DNA from: Nymphaea colorata
Lineage: Eukaryota > Streptophyta > Magnoliopsida > Nymphaeales > Nymphaeaceae
DNA: 64,000 nt
NCBI RefSeq assembly: GCF_008831285.2
Contig: NC_045143.1
Span: 14,967,151-15,031,150, forward strand
Reading direction: 5' to 3'
Under the pieces are notes generated by a model. The model was not told the DNA's origin, did no database searches, and worked only from the letters and a program-made list of their open reading frames with translations. This document shows positions 24,883-36,778 of the stretch, piece by piece. Numbering within the stretch: position 1 is the stretch's first letter; each line of letters starts with the position of its first letter. The translations under genes and the position numbers were made by a program.

Positions 24883-26077
24883 CTATGTCACCATGGTACG
24901 CCTGGGTGAATGACGTACCCATACCAGTACGCTGGTACGGTAGTACCGGTATGCCGGTACACGGTGTTACGTTTGGATTTGGTTCCGGGTCGGAACCAAA
25001 TCCAAACCATATCAAAATGCCCAAAAGTCGACAACAAGCGTTCTTCTCTTTCGCCTCTCCAGCATTCTTCTCTTCCAAGGGTAGCAGCTTGGTGGTTCTG
25101 CTTTTTTGGGCAGCGGCGGTGGATGGTGACCGGTGATGGTGTTGGAGGCGGCGGATGGTGACCGGCGTTCGGTTTTTTCCTCGTTCTTGTTAGGGTTCCT
25201 CTTCCATCCTCTTTGGGCAATAGGTAAGATGCATCGATCCCCCATATGTTTCCAATTTTCATTCCCTCTCTAATCCCCTACTACCTCCGTCATCTTTTCA
25301 GAGAACACATGCCTCTAATATGTTTTATGTGACAAAATAAATTTGCTGCTAAATCAGAGTTCAAACGAGAAGAAGAAGATGAAGATGAAGGAAGATGACA
25401 TATCAGATGCTTCAGACCTTGAGTTTTTCCAAACGGAAAACAGGATTGATGCGCCTTCGCTGGACTGCCCATTGTGTACCTTCCAATCTGGCGAGGCCCC
25501 TTGCTAGCATCTTCCCTTGGACAGACTGAGGGGGCTTCGAGAAGTGCCCAAATTCGTTGGAAAGGATTTCTTTTACCATCTCCGCATCCATGAGGATCAG
25601 CTACAGTGTTTTTATGTTTGGGTTCTTTATTGTTCCATAATGGGATTTAAAGAAAATGTCAAGCTCTGTATCATTGTATGTTCCTAAAGAACGCAGTTTG
25701 CCTGTGTTTCTAATAATATTGTTTGGATTGCATTTCTAATATACTGTTCTTAGATCTTCCCATTTCCTATTTTCTTGGCTTGGTTGGTTCTAATCTGTCC
25801 TGTAATGTATGAGCAGGCTTATGTTGTGATCAAAATTGCCACTTACCTCATCTAACTTCTTTTTAGAGAAATTCACATCAAGCGGCTTAGTTGTTGATGC
25901 ATTTACAAAGGAATTTTTCTCACTATATATTCTTAAAATTACAATTTTTTAATTAAAAAAATTAATATTATCGTATAAAAATACAACGTACCCATACCAT
26001 GATTTACAAAAATGTTGTACCCGTACCCGTTTTCTCGTACCCGTACCAGCACTCATACCCATACCGTGGTGACATAG
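24883..26077 (+). mobile_element. hAT element 3: 1.2-kb non-autonomous derivative
   Basis: It has near-perfect terminal inverted repeats (CTATGTCACCATGGTA and CTATGTCACCACGGTA) and a perfect 8-base target duplication ATTGTCAA at 24875-24882 and 26078-26085. The subterminal GTACCCGTACCC repeats resemble those of hAT 1. It keeps a GC-rich leader-like part (about 25020-25210) but no transposase. Its centre holds a mostly open stretch that may be a captured exon. It lies 169 bases from hAT 1 inside the same copia. Confidence 0.93.
25358..25606 (+). pseudogene. Possible captured gene fragment inside hAT element 3
   Basis: After an AG acceptor at 25356-25357 a frame opens (ATG at 25379) reading EDDISDASDLEFFQTENR and then DCPLCTFQSGEAPC. 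One TAG at 25505 interrupts it. It resumes as LDRLRGLREVPKFVGKDFF and HLRIHEDQLQ, staying open to about 25680. It is not like hAT transposase and its composition looks coding. I do not recognise the protein; CPLC hints at a metal-binding site. Alternatives are a non-coding leader or an unknown transposon-borne gene. Confidence 0.4.
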
Positions 26078-26085
26078 ATTGTCAA

Positions 26086-26950
26086 GTTGTGCACTATGGC
26101 CGTTGAAGGAAGCTAGATGGATCTAACTATGATATTTGGTCTCATGTATTTATGATGTCTGTGATTGGACATCGGAAGAAACATGTTATAGAAAAAGATG
26201 AGCCTGTGATGAATAGTGGAAGATATAGTTCATGAAAGGAAGATAATAATATTGTCATGTCATGAATCATAAACAGTGTGCAACCACATATTACCTCTAT
26301 TATTGCATATTATACCGCTGCCAAACAAATGTGAGATTTTTTGAAGCAAACGTACTCAAATGAAAAGAATGTTAGCAAGATCTTGCAGGTGGAGGAGGAA
26401 TTACTTAATTTGCGATAAGGTGACCAAAGTCTTGCTCAGTACTTCGCTTTCATCAAGTCAATCTATGAAAGACTTAAATCTTTGCATCCTCCATGTCCCA
26501 CATGCCACAAAACTCATGGTGAACAGCCTATGGTGGCAAAGTTTCTACAGGGTCTCTCTCTTGAGTATGTAGTGGCAAAGGCACAGATGTTGACTGGAGC
26601 AGAAATGTCTGACCTAGCTGCGGCTTACAGCAGACTCAGCCGTCTTGCTGTGACTCTTTCTCTGCCTTCCACCGATGCTACTCCCTCTGCTTTGGTAGAT
26701 TCAGGAGGCCGTTTACGTAATTTCTTCATGGGGAGGGGCATAGGCCGAGGGTCAGGAGGAGGTCGCGGGAGATTTTAGTGCACCTTCTGTGGAAAAATAG
26801 GACATTTGGAAGACAGATGTTGGGATGAGCATGGTCATCCTTCTACTATACCCCTAGGAAGAGGTGTTGCATCTAAGCAGGGCAAGAATTCTTTCCAGTC
26901 TCCTATTGGATCTATCCAGGTAGCGAAGGGTCTTTATCTTCTTCCAATCC
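26086..26950 (+). pseudogene. Copia gag (nucleocapsid) remnant
   Basis: After the hAT target duplication the gag frame reads KLDGSNYDIWSHVFMMSVIG. It continues through ERLKSLHPPCPTC and PMVAKFLQGLSLEYV to a CCHC zinc knuckle at 26779-26820 (C-TF-C-GKIG-H-LEDR-C). Gag packages the element RNA in cytoplasmic particles. Stops near 26236, in the 26270s, near 26330 and at 26776, plus frame changes, break it. Confidence 0.85.
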
Positions 26951-26957
26951 TGAGACT

Positions 26958-27760
26958 GTGACTGTGAATATCAACAAGTTAGAGTATGAGGAGTGCTTAA
27001 CACACAGATCTACTCAACCGTCGGCCTCTATAGTTATGATAGACCATGCTATATCTGTTGATATTGCTCCACATGATACAAGTACTACTTGGATTATTGA
27101 TTCAGGAGCATTGAGGTACTTTTGTAGTAGACCTTCTATGTTTATCGTGCTACACTCATTACCTCAGACATGTCATGTGAGACTTGCAGATGGTAGATGG
27201 CCTCCTATTATGGGTTATGGAGATATTAAAATTTCTCACTCTATGAAAATTACTAATGTGTTATATGCTCCGAAGTTTCCCACAAATCTTTTATCAGTTG
27301 GACAATTGATTAATGATTTACATGGTCGTGTTACATTTGACTCATGATAGACAATGCTATGTCCGTTGATACTGCTCCACATGATACAGGACTTGGATTA
27401 TTGATTTAGGAGCATCGAGACACTTTTCTAGTAGACCTTCTATGTTTATCGTGCTACACTCGATACCTCAAACACATCATGTGAGACTTGCAGATGGTAG
27501 ATGGTCTCTTATTATGGGTTATGGAGATATTAAGATTTCTTAGTCTATGACAATTTCTAATGTGTTATATGCTCCTAAGTTTTCAACTAATCTTTTATCA
27601 GTTGGACAATTGATTAATGATTTACATTGTCGTGTTACATTTGACTCTAGTGTATGTTCATTTCAGGACTTGCAAATTGAGAAGACGATTGGTGGAGGCT
27701 ACGAGAAAGGGAGCGTCTACTTCCTGTCTGATTTTGTGGGTATTGCAGCCGTCTCTGAGG
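26958..27760 (+). pseudogene. Copia aspartic protease region, tandemly duplicated
   Basis: The first copy keeps the catalytic triad in WIIDSGA (DSG at 27099-27107) and the flap and LLSVGQLINDL parts. A direct duplication follows: 27036-27343 and 27344-27646 are about 90% alike by eye. The second copy has DLG in place of DSG, plus stops. After the second copy the frame enters the GAG-pre-integrase start (EKTIGGGYEKGSVYFL) and then jumps at about 27765 into RT. Confidence 0.85.
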
Positions 27761-27765
27761 TAGTC

Positions 27766-28805
27766 TCAAAGTGTGGCTTTGCGAGATCCCCTCTTGCTCA
27801 TTCTTTGTTTATCAAGAAGAATTCCAGGGGTATGACCATTCGTTCTAGTGGTTTATGTTTATGATATTATCCTAACAGGTGACTCAGATCAAAAAAATTT
27901 TGATATAAAGTTGTTTCTTCAAAAACACTTTGTGACAAAAGATCTTGGTCAACTACGATTATTCTTGGAAATAGAGGTTGCTCGCAATAGGGAATGTGTA
28001 GTTCTCTCTCAATATAAGTATGTTCTTGATTTATTGTAGGACACTGGGATGCTAGGAGCTAAACCAGCCAATCTACCTATGATTTTACGCATACATCTTC
28101 ATGATGACCAATTAGAATTGGTGGATTCTCGATCATACAGATCTCTTATTGGAAAGCTCATCTATGTTACTGTGACCAGACCAGACATTAGCTTTGCAGT
28201 AGAGAAACTAAGTCAATTTATGGAAAGACCCAAGAAAGTTTATTGGGATGCTGCTTTAATGGTGGCCAAATATGTGAAATCATCTTCTGACAAAGGACTT
28301 TTGTTCACAAAAGGCAAGACCCTAGAAGTGGAAGCCTATAGTGATGCTGACTATGCTGGTTCAGTCGAAGACAGGAAATCTACCACAGGATTCTGTGCAT
28401 TTGTGGGAGGTAATCTTATCTCCTGGAAAAGCAAAAAAGCAAGGTGCGCTGTCAAGATCTAGTGTAGAATCTGAATACAGAGCTATGACTCAAACTACCG
28501 CTGAAATGACTTGGGCTAAATCCATGTTATCTAGCCTAAGTGTGTCAATTCTGCTTCCCATGAAGATGTATTGTGACAATCGAGCAGCCACATACATTGC
28601 AAACAATCCAGTTTTCCATGAGAAAACTAAACATGTTGAAGTGGACTGTCATTACATTCGGGATCTCGTTCAAGGAGGAACCATAACCACTATTCATGTA
28701 TCATCAGAAGATCAAGCTGCAAATGTCTTCACTAAAGCTCTTCTTCGTGATTTCTCTAGATGTTGTGACAAGTTGAGCATGATTAATATGTATGCTCCAG
28801 CTTGA
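27766..28805 (+). pseudogene. Copia RT C-terminal part and RNase H
   Basis: The region begins inside the RT palm (CGFARSPLAHSLF). Integrase and the N-terminal part of RT are missing. The catalytic YVDD reads YVYD (27854-27865). The thumb/connection region follows (KHFVTKDLGQL, SYRSLIGKLIYVT). RNase H has AYSDADYAG, VESEYRAM and CDNRAATYIA, the expected acidic residues. There is a stop near 28037 and a frame change near 28440. The frame ends NMYAPA before the polypurine tract. Confidence 0.9.
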
Positions 28806-28812
28806 GGGGGAG
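28804..28812 (+). promoter_or_regulatory. Polypurine tract of the copia
   Basis: GAGGGGGAG directly precedes the 3' LTR and would prime plus-strand DNA synthesis. Confidence 0.85.
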
Positions 28813-29005
28813 TGTTGAATTAGAAGAGTTTATGTTTCTAGGTGGTTCTTTGCAATATTTAATAGTTATGAGGTCTCTTCAAACAATCCTCTATTTTTTG
28901 TTGATGTACTTTGTAAACCTCTCTTCAACCCTAATCTCTTTATAATGGAGATTAGGGTTAGTAAATGGATTAACGATTCTCTCTCTAAAACTGCCGGCTG
29001 TAACA
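28813..29005 (+). repeat. 3' LTR of the copia element in copy D
   Basis: It is 193 bases, TGTTGAAT...TGTAACA, collinear with the 5' LTR without indels. It is followed by the TGCAC target duplication and the resumed copy D. Confidence 0.95.
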
Positions 29006-30034
29006 TGCACAAAACTTTTCCTTTCATTGTTCAAGCAAACACTTGATCTCGTCAAAAATATTGAAGTAATCACCCAATGATGAAATTATCCAATTAGGTG
29101 AGCTGGATTTTACCCACCATCTGAAAGAAGGATGAAGCATTCGAAAATATTAATCACCCAAATGATAAAATTATCCCTTCAAATTGAAAGTATTATCAAG
29201 AAAATAGAACTAAAAAGGAAAAATTGTTAATTAATGGCTCCGGTACTAACTCCAAAATTATCTAGATCAATATTGTGGGGATGAGTTTAAGTAGAAACAT
29301 GTAACTCACTAATAGCTATATATATGTAAAAGGCATTCTGAACTTACAACCAATATGAGCTATTAAGTTGAACCAAGTTGAAGTGTATGGTTTCAAAAAT
29401 GTCAATGGCTGAAAGCGAGATATATATGTAAAACGTTTCTCAGGGCCTCTGAAGTGGCAACAGGCAGGATTGATTATGGAATTCTTCCCAAAAGGAGAAG
29501 ATTTTTGTCGAAAAGTCTCATACATAAAAATTAGGGAACTAGAATATAGAACCAAAAGGATCATTCATTGTTCGTTGAAAACGGCAAAGACAAAAACCGA
29601 GGATGTCTTTCCATTGTTAATTAAAATTAATTTTAAGTCTGATATTTGAATAGAAATAAAACAAAAGAATTAGTCAACATGTAAAACTAAGCCAAATAAT
29701 TAGCAAATATGTAAAACCAATGTGAAGGCCGATATTAAAAGCACCAAAGGGAGAATATCATTTTGTTTTTCATGGTATGAAAGCTGGGAACATCATGAAT
29801 GGTGAAATTGACTTTTTTTTTTGGAATCACATTATTTATTGATGTATAGATACAGGGAAAATGTTACGGTGAAAGCTACAGAATACCTTATTTTTCAAGG
29901 GTTGGTTTCATCTTTCCAACGATGTCTTCCATCTTAAAGAAACATGGCTGCATTTTCTTTCACCTTAGTGCATTGACTTGTAAGGATAGATCTTGCAAGA
30001 CATATCTTTGATTGATTGGAACTGGAACTTGAGG

Positions 30035-30190
30035 TGTGGATATTTATGTATAGCGGTGATTTCCGTGGGTGGTATATGTAACATACAGCGGTGATATTCA
30101 TCGCCACTAAATTGTTTATAGCGGTGATGCTTAACACCGCTATATGACATCACCGCTATAGATCTCATGGTAATTTTTCAACGGTATATC
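30035..30190. repeat. Inverted-repeat cluster in copy D
   Basis: TATAGCGGTGATTTC, ACAGCGGTGATATTCATCG, AGCGGTGATGCTTAACACCG and CACCGCTATAG form nested palindromes. This is the counterpart of 5515-5680. Confidence 0.5.
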
Positions 30191-32024
30191 ATGCTGCAAC
30201 CAATACCAGTGACAACAGCACATATTACGACTATTATTTGAAGCGAGTGAGCGCGCGCACCCGCCTACCCACTTCAACTTCATAGTTCATGTTAGCTATG
30301 TTTTTGTTTTAATTTACCTTTTACTCAACAGCATGGTAGGATTTAACAAAGGTTGTATGTCAAATTGAACCATGTGCTCTTGTAAGTATGTTGCTTAAAT
30401 AAACAAAAGTACTGCTTTTTTTTCAACTGCCATACTTACAAGTTATTAAATATTTCACAAGCTTTGATGGAAAATTGTTGGTAACAACTAAATTAATTTT
30501 CTGTCAACATGGTGACTGGCAGAACAGTATTATCCTTCATTTCTCATTTTGGAATGAGATAATAATGCTTTTTGCTTCCTTTTCTTTTTTAAAATTTTTT
30601 GACATAATGTTTGTAGGTATTTTGTGCTAGAACTTATGCATCACTACTCGTTGTTTAGCTAGGCCTCGCTTCACAAGCTGACCACAAATTTGAAAATATA
30701 ATCAAATAAACAAAATTGGACAACCCTCTTAACATTTGACATGCACAAAAAGTGCACGGCAATACTGCTCAGTCTATGACGATAACTCAAATCCAAGCAA
30801 CGAATCAATACTAAAATGACAAAAACATTTACCTCGAGTAGAGACAATAAAAGACTCCACATAATGCCTCTGCCATTCGGGCTTCAACTACACTCTAACG
30901 AGCCCCATTGCCTCCTACATCTTGAAAAGCAACCTATCGAACTCAAGCAGCAACAAAAAAGTAGCAACTATGAGTTATATAACAGTGGCAAAACAAATAC
31001 TTGACAGTCAGAACACCTTGCTCAGGGAAAACATGAAATAACAATCGAAAATTAGACATTTAAAAAACTGACGCAAATCCCTCCAAGTTGTAGCTGGTGC
31101 ACTAGTTGGTCAAAATCATCAATATCATCAAATGTGGATTTTATTATAGACATAGGATCACTTCATGTATTTTAGATTCCCTCGTTGGACATCAATTAAT
31201 TTGTCAACAGTCACTTGAATACAAAAAAATATATATATTTTTTAAAGACTTATCACAACTACAACATGTTTGACAGTTCTTTTAAATATCTTAAGTTGTT
31301 CCAATATATTAACAGAGCACTGAATGAAGAACTAAAAAAAAAAGAACATTTACCTACCAGCATTATGGATCTTATGGAGATTTTGGTAGCTATGTTTGTT
31401 ATGAGTATGAGTTAACTGCTGTTAAAAGAAATTCCACCAGTCTTCCTTCTGGAAATACATTTGCAATGAGAATAAAAAAGCAGAGTCAAGGAGGGATTTC
31501 CTTTTCTCTAAGTCCATATACAATTTTGATGGTTTATTGACATATTGTCAAGGAAGGTTGAAACAGAAATACCTTGTCAAAACCAAGAACCAAGCATTGT
31601 CTTTAGTCAACCCGAAACACTGAATTATAGCAATGGTAAGTTCAAAATTTACCCTACACTAAAAATCCACGTTGAGGCAACACATCAACTTTAAAATATT
31701 GAGTTAACATTCTATACATGTGCTTCTATGTATGCATAATCGTTTGGCTGAGGTTGGCCATGCACCAGTTTAATTCATTCATACTGAACTGAATGAGTGT
31801 AATAACTCCAATCTAGTCCAGCAACTAATGTAAGTGATGCCTGAGGTTGTCTTACCGAAAATAACATTCTCTCCAACATAAGAGATAATAAGCTGAATAT
31901 ATCATCATAGTTGCCCATGCTCTCAGCTGATATATTTTTTGAGTTGGACTAGAAACATGAAGTATAAATTCAGGAATAATATTGGAAAGCAATAAAACTA
32001 ATGAAACTGAAACGAGAAATGAAC

Positions 32025-32126
32025 CTCATCAGAAAGTACGCGTTGAAGTTGTGGATCTGATGCCCTTCGATCAATTAGCAGTTTCTCATCCACATTTGAA
32101 GTCAAAAGTTCCAAACCATGAGGTTC
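32025..32126 (-). pseudogene. Exon-like island in copy D (EPHGLELLTSN...VLSDE)
   Basis: An open 34-codon minus-strand stretch, the counterpart of 7526-7627, reads EPHGLELLTSNVDEKLLID and ends RVLSDE before a GT donor. It is the best preserved island outside copy A. Confidence 0.5.
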
Positions 32127-32572
32127 ATAACAAAGAGCTGGTAATTACAGTGATCTAGAATGCAGTTACTTCATATTGATAGAGTATCATAACCTCAAAT
32201 ACAAGCCGTAAAATACTTCAGACAACATTGAGAAATAGCTAGATTGCAAAATATAGATGAAGATGGAAAATCTCTTGCCACTCTTCAACCTGGCAAATAG
32301 ACACTCAATAAGAGATGGGTGCTATAGAAGCATATTTGTGTGTGTGTGGATACATACATATATACATTTATATATATTTTACTCTTAGGTTCATCAACAT
32401 AAAGTTCACTTTTGATCCGCAAGTACTTCGTGGAAGAAAATATACACAAACATCTACTAAAAAATCAGTAATATTATCAACATATTATTAACTAGAAATG
32501 TGCTTTTTGTTTTTATTAATTGCCATATATTCAATTCTGCTAAATGAATATCAATATATATATATATATATA

Positions 32573-34927
32573 TTAATTATTGATGGTATGTTGTTTTTGT
32601 TGTTGTCATATTATTTGTTCAATCATGTGGAATCAATATGTGCATATATAATGTTTGTTATTTTGTTTTGCTATCTCGTACTGTGTGATACCTGTTAGAA
32701 ATTAGGTTTCATTGGCTGTATGATATGCTGATTAGTACAAATTCTAGAGGCAAATGAGATGTCGAATGTCTAAATTGTGAACTGCAACGTGTTTCTGATG
32801 TACCTGCTAGCCTACAAGTACATGGGTAGGCTTAGGAACCCTAACTACATCATCCGTGGGTTTGGAATAAAATTGCTTATATAGAGCTTGCTCGGCTTAG
32901 AAACCCTAACTACATCATCTCTGGGTTTGGAAGAAAATGGATTTTATGGAGCTCGAAGAGTTGGCTGAGTCATTCTTCTTGATTTTCTAGATTATCGGGG
33001 GTCTTCCTTGTTGCTTGGGGGAAAAAGATTTGAGAGGGAGAGAGGATGAAGGAAGGGAACCAGAGGAGTGTGGAGAAGCTGGTGTGGGATCAGGTGGTGA
33101 AGCGAAGTGCCAGGTCAAACAGAGATGGGGCTGTAATGGGCAATTCCAACAGGAACTTTACCCGCCTCATTACCCATGTCATCTTCTTCGCCACCACCTA
33201 TCTCATCTATTTCCTCAACCTCGTTCTCATGGCCCATCTGCCATCCCCTTCCTTCTTCTTACAATGCCACTAGTGCAAATTTGTTCCTTTCTGCTGCTAC
33301 CACCACCTCAAAATCCAAATGGGTTGAACAAACGATGCAAAATAAAAAATGGCCTTTGGCATCGGCAGTAATGAAATGAAAAAGAGGAGTTTGTTTCTCA
33401 TGTATTTCGTAAGGGATGCTTTCGGGCTCATTGTTGACCACTTGGAGGAACGTTTTTCAGCTTGACAATTCCTCATGACAGATATTTCTCCTTAGCTCCC
33501 ACTAGGGGCCACTTTGATGGTTCAGTCCCTTAAGACATCTTAGTCTAATCATATGCCCCTTTACCCATGTAAAGTGTACAGAGACATGGTGATCAGCTAT
33601 AGGGAGACTGCAATTGGACTTTTTGCCAAGGAACCATATAAAATACAACAGGCTCCCAAGTTTGAAATAATTCTTCCCACATAAGAAACAACCATATCAT
33701 ACACCAAAACATATAAACCTTTTAACCCATTTTGCCATAACTGGCATTCATTTTCTTGAGGAGTCCCCAAGAGGCCAAGACTTTCCTGGTGATGGCAATT
33801 TGCTCGGCATTATCCAAAATCCAAAAAACAATACTGATTGGGGAAAGAATCTAGGGCATTTATCTTGGGTAGTTAGGGATGTGATCCCATTTCTCATGGG
33901 GCAGCTAGCTCTTCCCAAGTAGACCTTTTCGGTAGTTCACACCCTGAGGACAAGGTGCTTTTGGAAAATGGTAGTATTAACAGGCAGCGGGTTGGGGCCA
34001 TTGTACCATCCCTATAATAGTCTATAAATAGTCACGGTTTCTTTCAAGTAAATCTTGTTATTCTAAATATTCTTTAGTCATTTCCAAAGTATTCAGCAGC
34101 ACGACTAAGAGATTTCCACTTTTTTGTAACCCAAGGGAACTTTCAGAAAACAAAGATAGAAGCCACACTCAAACATTTCACTCCTTTTGAAGATGGTATC
34201 AAAGTCTACATAGTGAATGGCATAACCGCTACAGGGCTTTGTTGATGATGGCCATAGAGGCTATAACGGTGGTCGTCTCATCGGAATTAGTATTTTGCGG
34301 TGATTGAGACCACCTGTATACAAGACTCCACCGGTGTACTTTGAAGATTTAGCAGTGACATAGATCACTGTATAACTGTAGCGATGACGGTCCAAAAAGG
34401 ATATAACGGTGATAAAAATTAAAACTACAGCGACCTTTAGGTTAAAAATTAAAGAAATTTATTATAGACGTGCCTCTGCTTACTTTCTAACCCCAAATTT
34501 TGGAAATGTATTCACATTTTCTTACTTCAAGCAGCACATTTACAATAATTTTGTCAAATAGGGGGATATTTTTTGTTTCACACTTCCGAAACGGGGTTTA
34601 ACATTTAACAAGAAAGTTCCTGAAATGAGTATAGAAAGTTGGTATTTTGATTTTTGAATGAAACATGCGTAGAAATTGCAAAAAGCCTTGCTTGTCACCT
34701 GGATTGTCATAATTCAGATTTCATTAGTCACATCTCCTGTCTTAGACTTGATTCACCGAATTTACCATTTGGCACTTATTTTTTCTTTTCTTTTTTTTTT
34801 CTTTTTTTGTTTAAGTTGAAGTTTTCTCAAGAGGAGTGGTTAATTTGGGTGACTACACGTCTGCCTCTCAAAAACGGGCAATGAAGTGTTGATCCTCTCA
34901 AAAGCTTTTCCATGCCAGCCATAAAAG
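32573..34927. repeat. Segment E, left part (paralogue of segment F)
   Basis: 32573-32868 matches 52739-53010, and about 34240-34927 matches about 59095-59815, both with few changes. The middle (32869-34239) has no match in F, where a copia insertion occupies the site. A plus-strand stretch at 33046-33273 reads NRNFTRLITHVIFFATTYLIYF, with a membrane-like segment, but no family is recognised. Confidence 0.75.
34250..34440. repeat. CACTA-like subterminal motif cluster in segment E
   Basis: Several ATAACGGTG, CACCGGTG and TAGCAGTGA motifs occur in both orientations. Segment F carries the same cluster at 59100-59355. The short CGGTG palindromes resemble subterminal repeats of En/Spm-type elements. 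No CACTA end sequence is visible. Confidence 0.45.
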
Positions 34928-36778
34928 CAATGATACCTGGGTGCGCCCAATTAGGACCAGCACCCGCGTCGACGCGATGCGGGTGCACGCCAGGTGCGCA
35001 CCCAGAAGGGTCAACGTGAGTCAGGTGCGACTGACTGACTTCGTCCATTTTTGTCGGGTGCGGTCAAACCTCACATGCCCTTTTCCGTCATAATTTTGGG
35101 CATTTTTTAATTTTTAGTTTTTACATGATTTTAACTTTGGGGTTTAGGGCACGCTGGCTGGGCTTCTCTTCGACAGTTCGACTCTTTAGTCTTCAGTCTT
35201 CACTCTTCACTCTTCACTCTTCTCTGTTCTCTTTTCTCCCTCTCACAGTCTCACGCAGTTCGCTCCGACGCTCGGCTCTCCCTCACCAACGGCGACGGTC
35301 GGCTCTCCCTCACCGATGGCGACGCTCGGAACTCTGTGCTCCGGTGCTCCTTCTCTCTGCGACGTTTGGGTAACATTCTTAAACACCCTGCAGAATAGTC
35401 GAGTTCTTCAGTTCCTGTTTGCCATTCGGCCTGTTTGGAAATGCCCTCTTTATTACCTTGGTTTGGTTGGTCCTCTTTATGTTCCAAATGGCTCGCTTGA
35501 AAACTTGTTGCAAAATGCAAAGATAAGAAGCGTGACTAAATTGGCCTGAAAGTCTAAAACAATAAAAGGGCATACAAAAAACAACCTCTTCAAATTTCTT
35601 GTTAGGTTGTTAGCATGTACGAATAAGTTTCTAGAATCATCAATTTTTCTATTCTCCATTTCATCTTCTCTCTATTCAGAGCACTATTTCATGTTTGCTC
35701 TTAAAATGTACATCACAGACATTATTCCTTACACGGTTCTTTGCTGAATTCAGACAACTAACCATTATTGGTAGGATCCAAAAATATTACTGGCGAATAC
35801 AGAGTCATTTCATATCTCCTGATTATGATCATGCTGGGCCTACCTATTCAATGTCCTGGCCCAGTTCTAAGCCAATCTAGCTATGTAACGTAATAGTTTT
35901 TAATGTAAAACCACATACACTGTTAACTGGAAGAAATTGAACTATAGTTTCAGAGTTCCTTGGGGTCCAGAAGTGGACATTTAGTGAAGTCATGAAAGAT
36001 ACTTTGCTCTTAATGTTTCCAGAGGATGAAGAGCTAGTTGCCCAAGGTCTTGTGAACGATGTAAATCAGAAATGTTGTTTTGTGGTGAACCCAGCAGAGG
36101 CTAACATTTCCAAGTGAACAATTTGAACACATTCTCCAAGTCACTTCATCGGTAAATAGTTCAGCTTGTGACAGGGACATATACTAATCTGTGAAAGAAT
36201 GGTTCACTGTTTCTGTTGGTACATGAGACATATACTCTTGGCCATGGAAACCAATTTGTTAACTAATGAAAGGAGTAGTAGCATATCAGCGATTGCAACA
36301 TTACATGCTGATTTTCTGTTGGCATAATTTTGCATGTTCTTGAGTCAATCATTATGATTATTCTGACCTGATATTTTTGGGTTCTTTCTATCTTGTATTT
36401 GTCCTTTCCAGATCTGGAAAATCTTTTCCAGATTCTCATAGTTCATTTCATGCTTGTACGTGTGTGTGCATGCTTGATGGGAATGGGGAGTTACAGCCAG
36501 GTTCAAGGAGAAGATCTAGGCTGTAAGTGTCATAAATGAAGAAACAGGCTGTAAGTGTCTATACTTCAAATATGATACTGCGATCATTTATATGCTTAAC
36601 TCAGTTATACTGTGATCCTTTAGATGCATATACCATTCACATGCTGAACTTGCTTTTCAGTTTTCCCTTTGTCAATTGTCAGTGATAAGTGACTTATTGC
36701 TGCTATGATGCTATCTATTCTTAAATTTGTTACATTTGAAATTTTTTATTTTGAATTTTGAAGGTAAAACTATAAAAG

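Larger units (their letters stand above)
20515..29005 (+). mobile_element. Ty1/copia LTR retrotransposon in copy D, with two nested hAT elements
   Basis: The element has two 193-base LTRs, a tRNA-Met-type primer site, gag, protease, the C-terminal part of reverse transcriptase, and RNase H. It is flanked by a perfect 5-base target duplication TGCAC (20510-20514 and 29006-29010). The site without insertion can be read in copies A (near 4520) and B (near 11935). Two hAT elements sit between the leader and gag. Removing them leaves about 4 kb, shorter than a full copia element because integrase and part of RT are deleted. It is inactive. Confidence 0.95.
20488..32572 (-). repeat. Array copy D, split by a copia element
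   Basis: Copy D corresponds to about 4500-8160 of copy A. Its first bases lie at about 20488-20514; the rest resumes at 29006 after the 8.49-kb copia insertion. It ends in a short TA run at 32554-32572, the same microsatellite locus at which B ends. The exon-like island at 32025-32126 is open. The inverted-repeat block is at 30035-30190. Confidence 0.75.

Noticed and set aside
33046-33273. Plus-strand frame with a membrane-like segment in segment E
   Set aside because: It is short, ends at once after the hydrophobic stretch, has no family match that I know, and is absent from segment F. Kept only as a remark in the segment entry.
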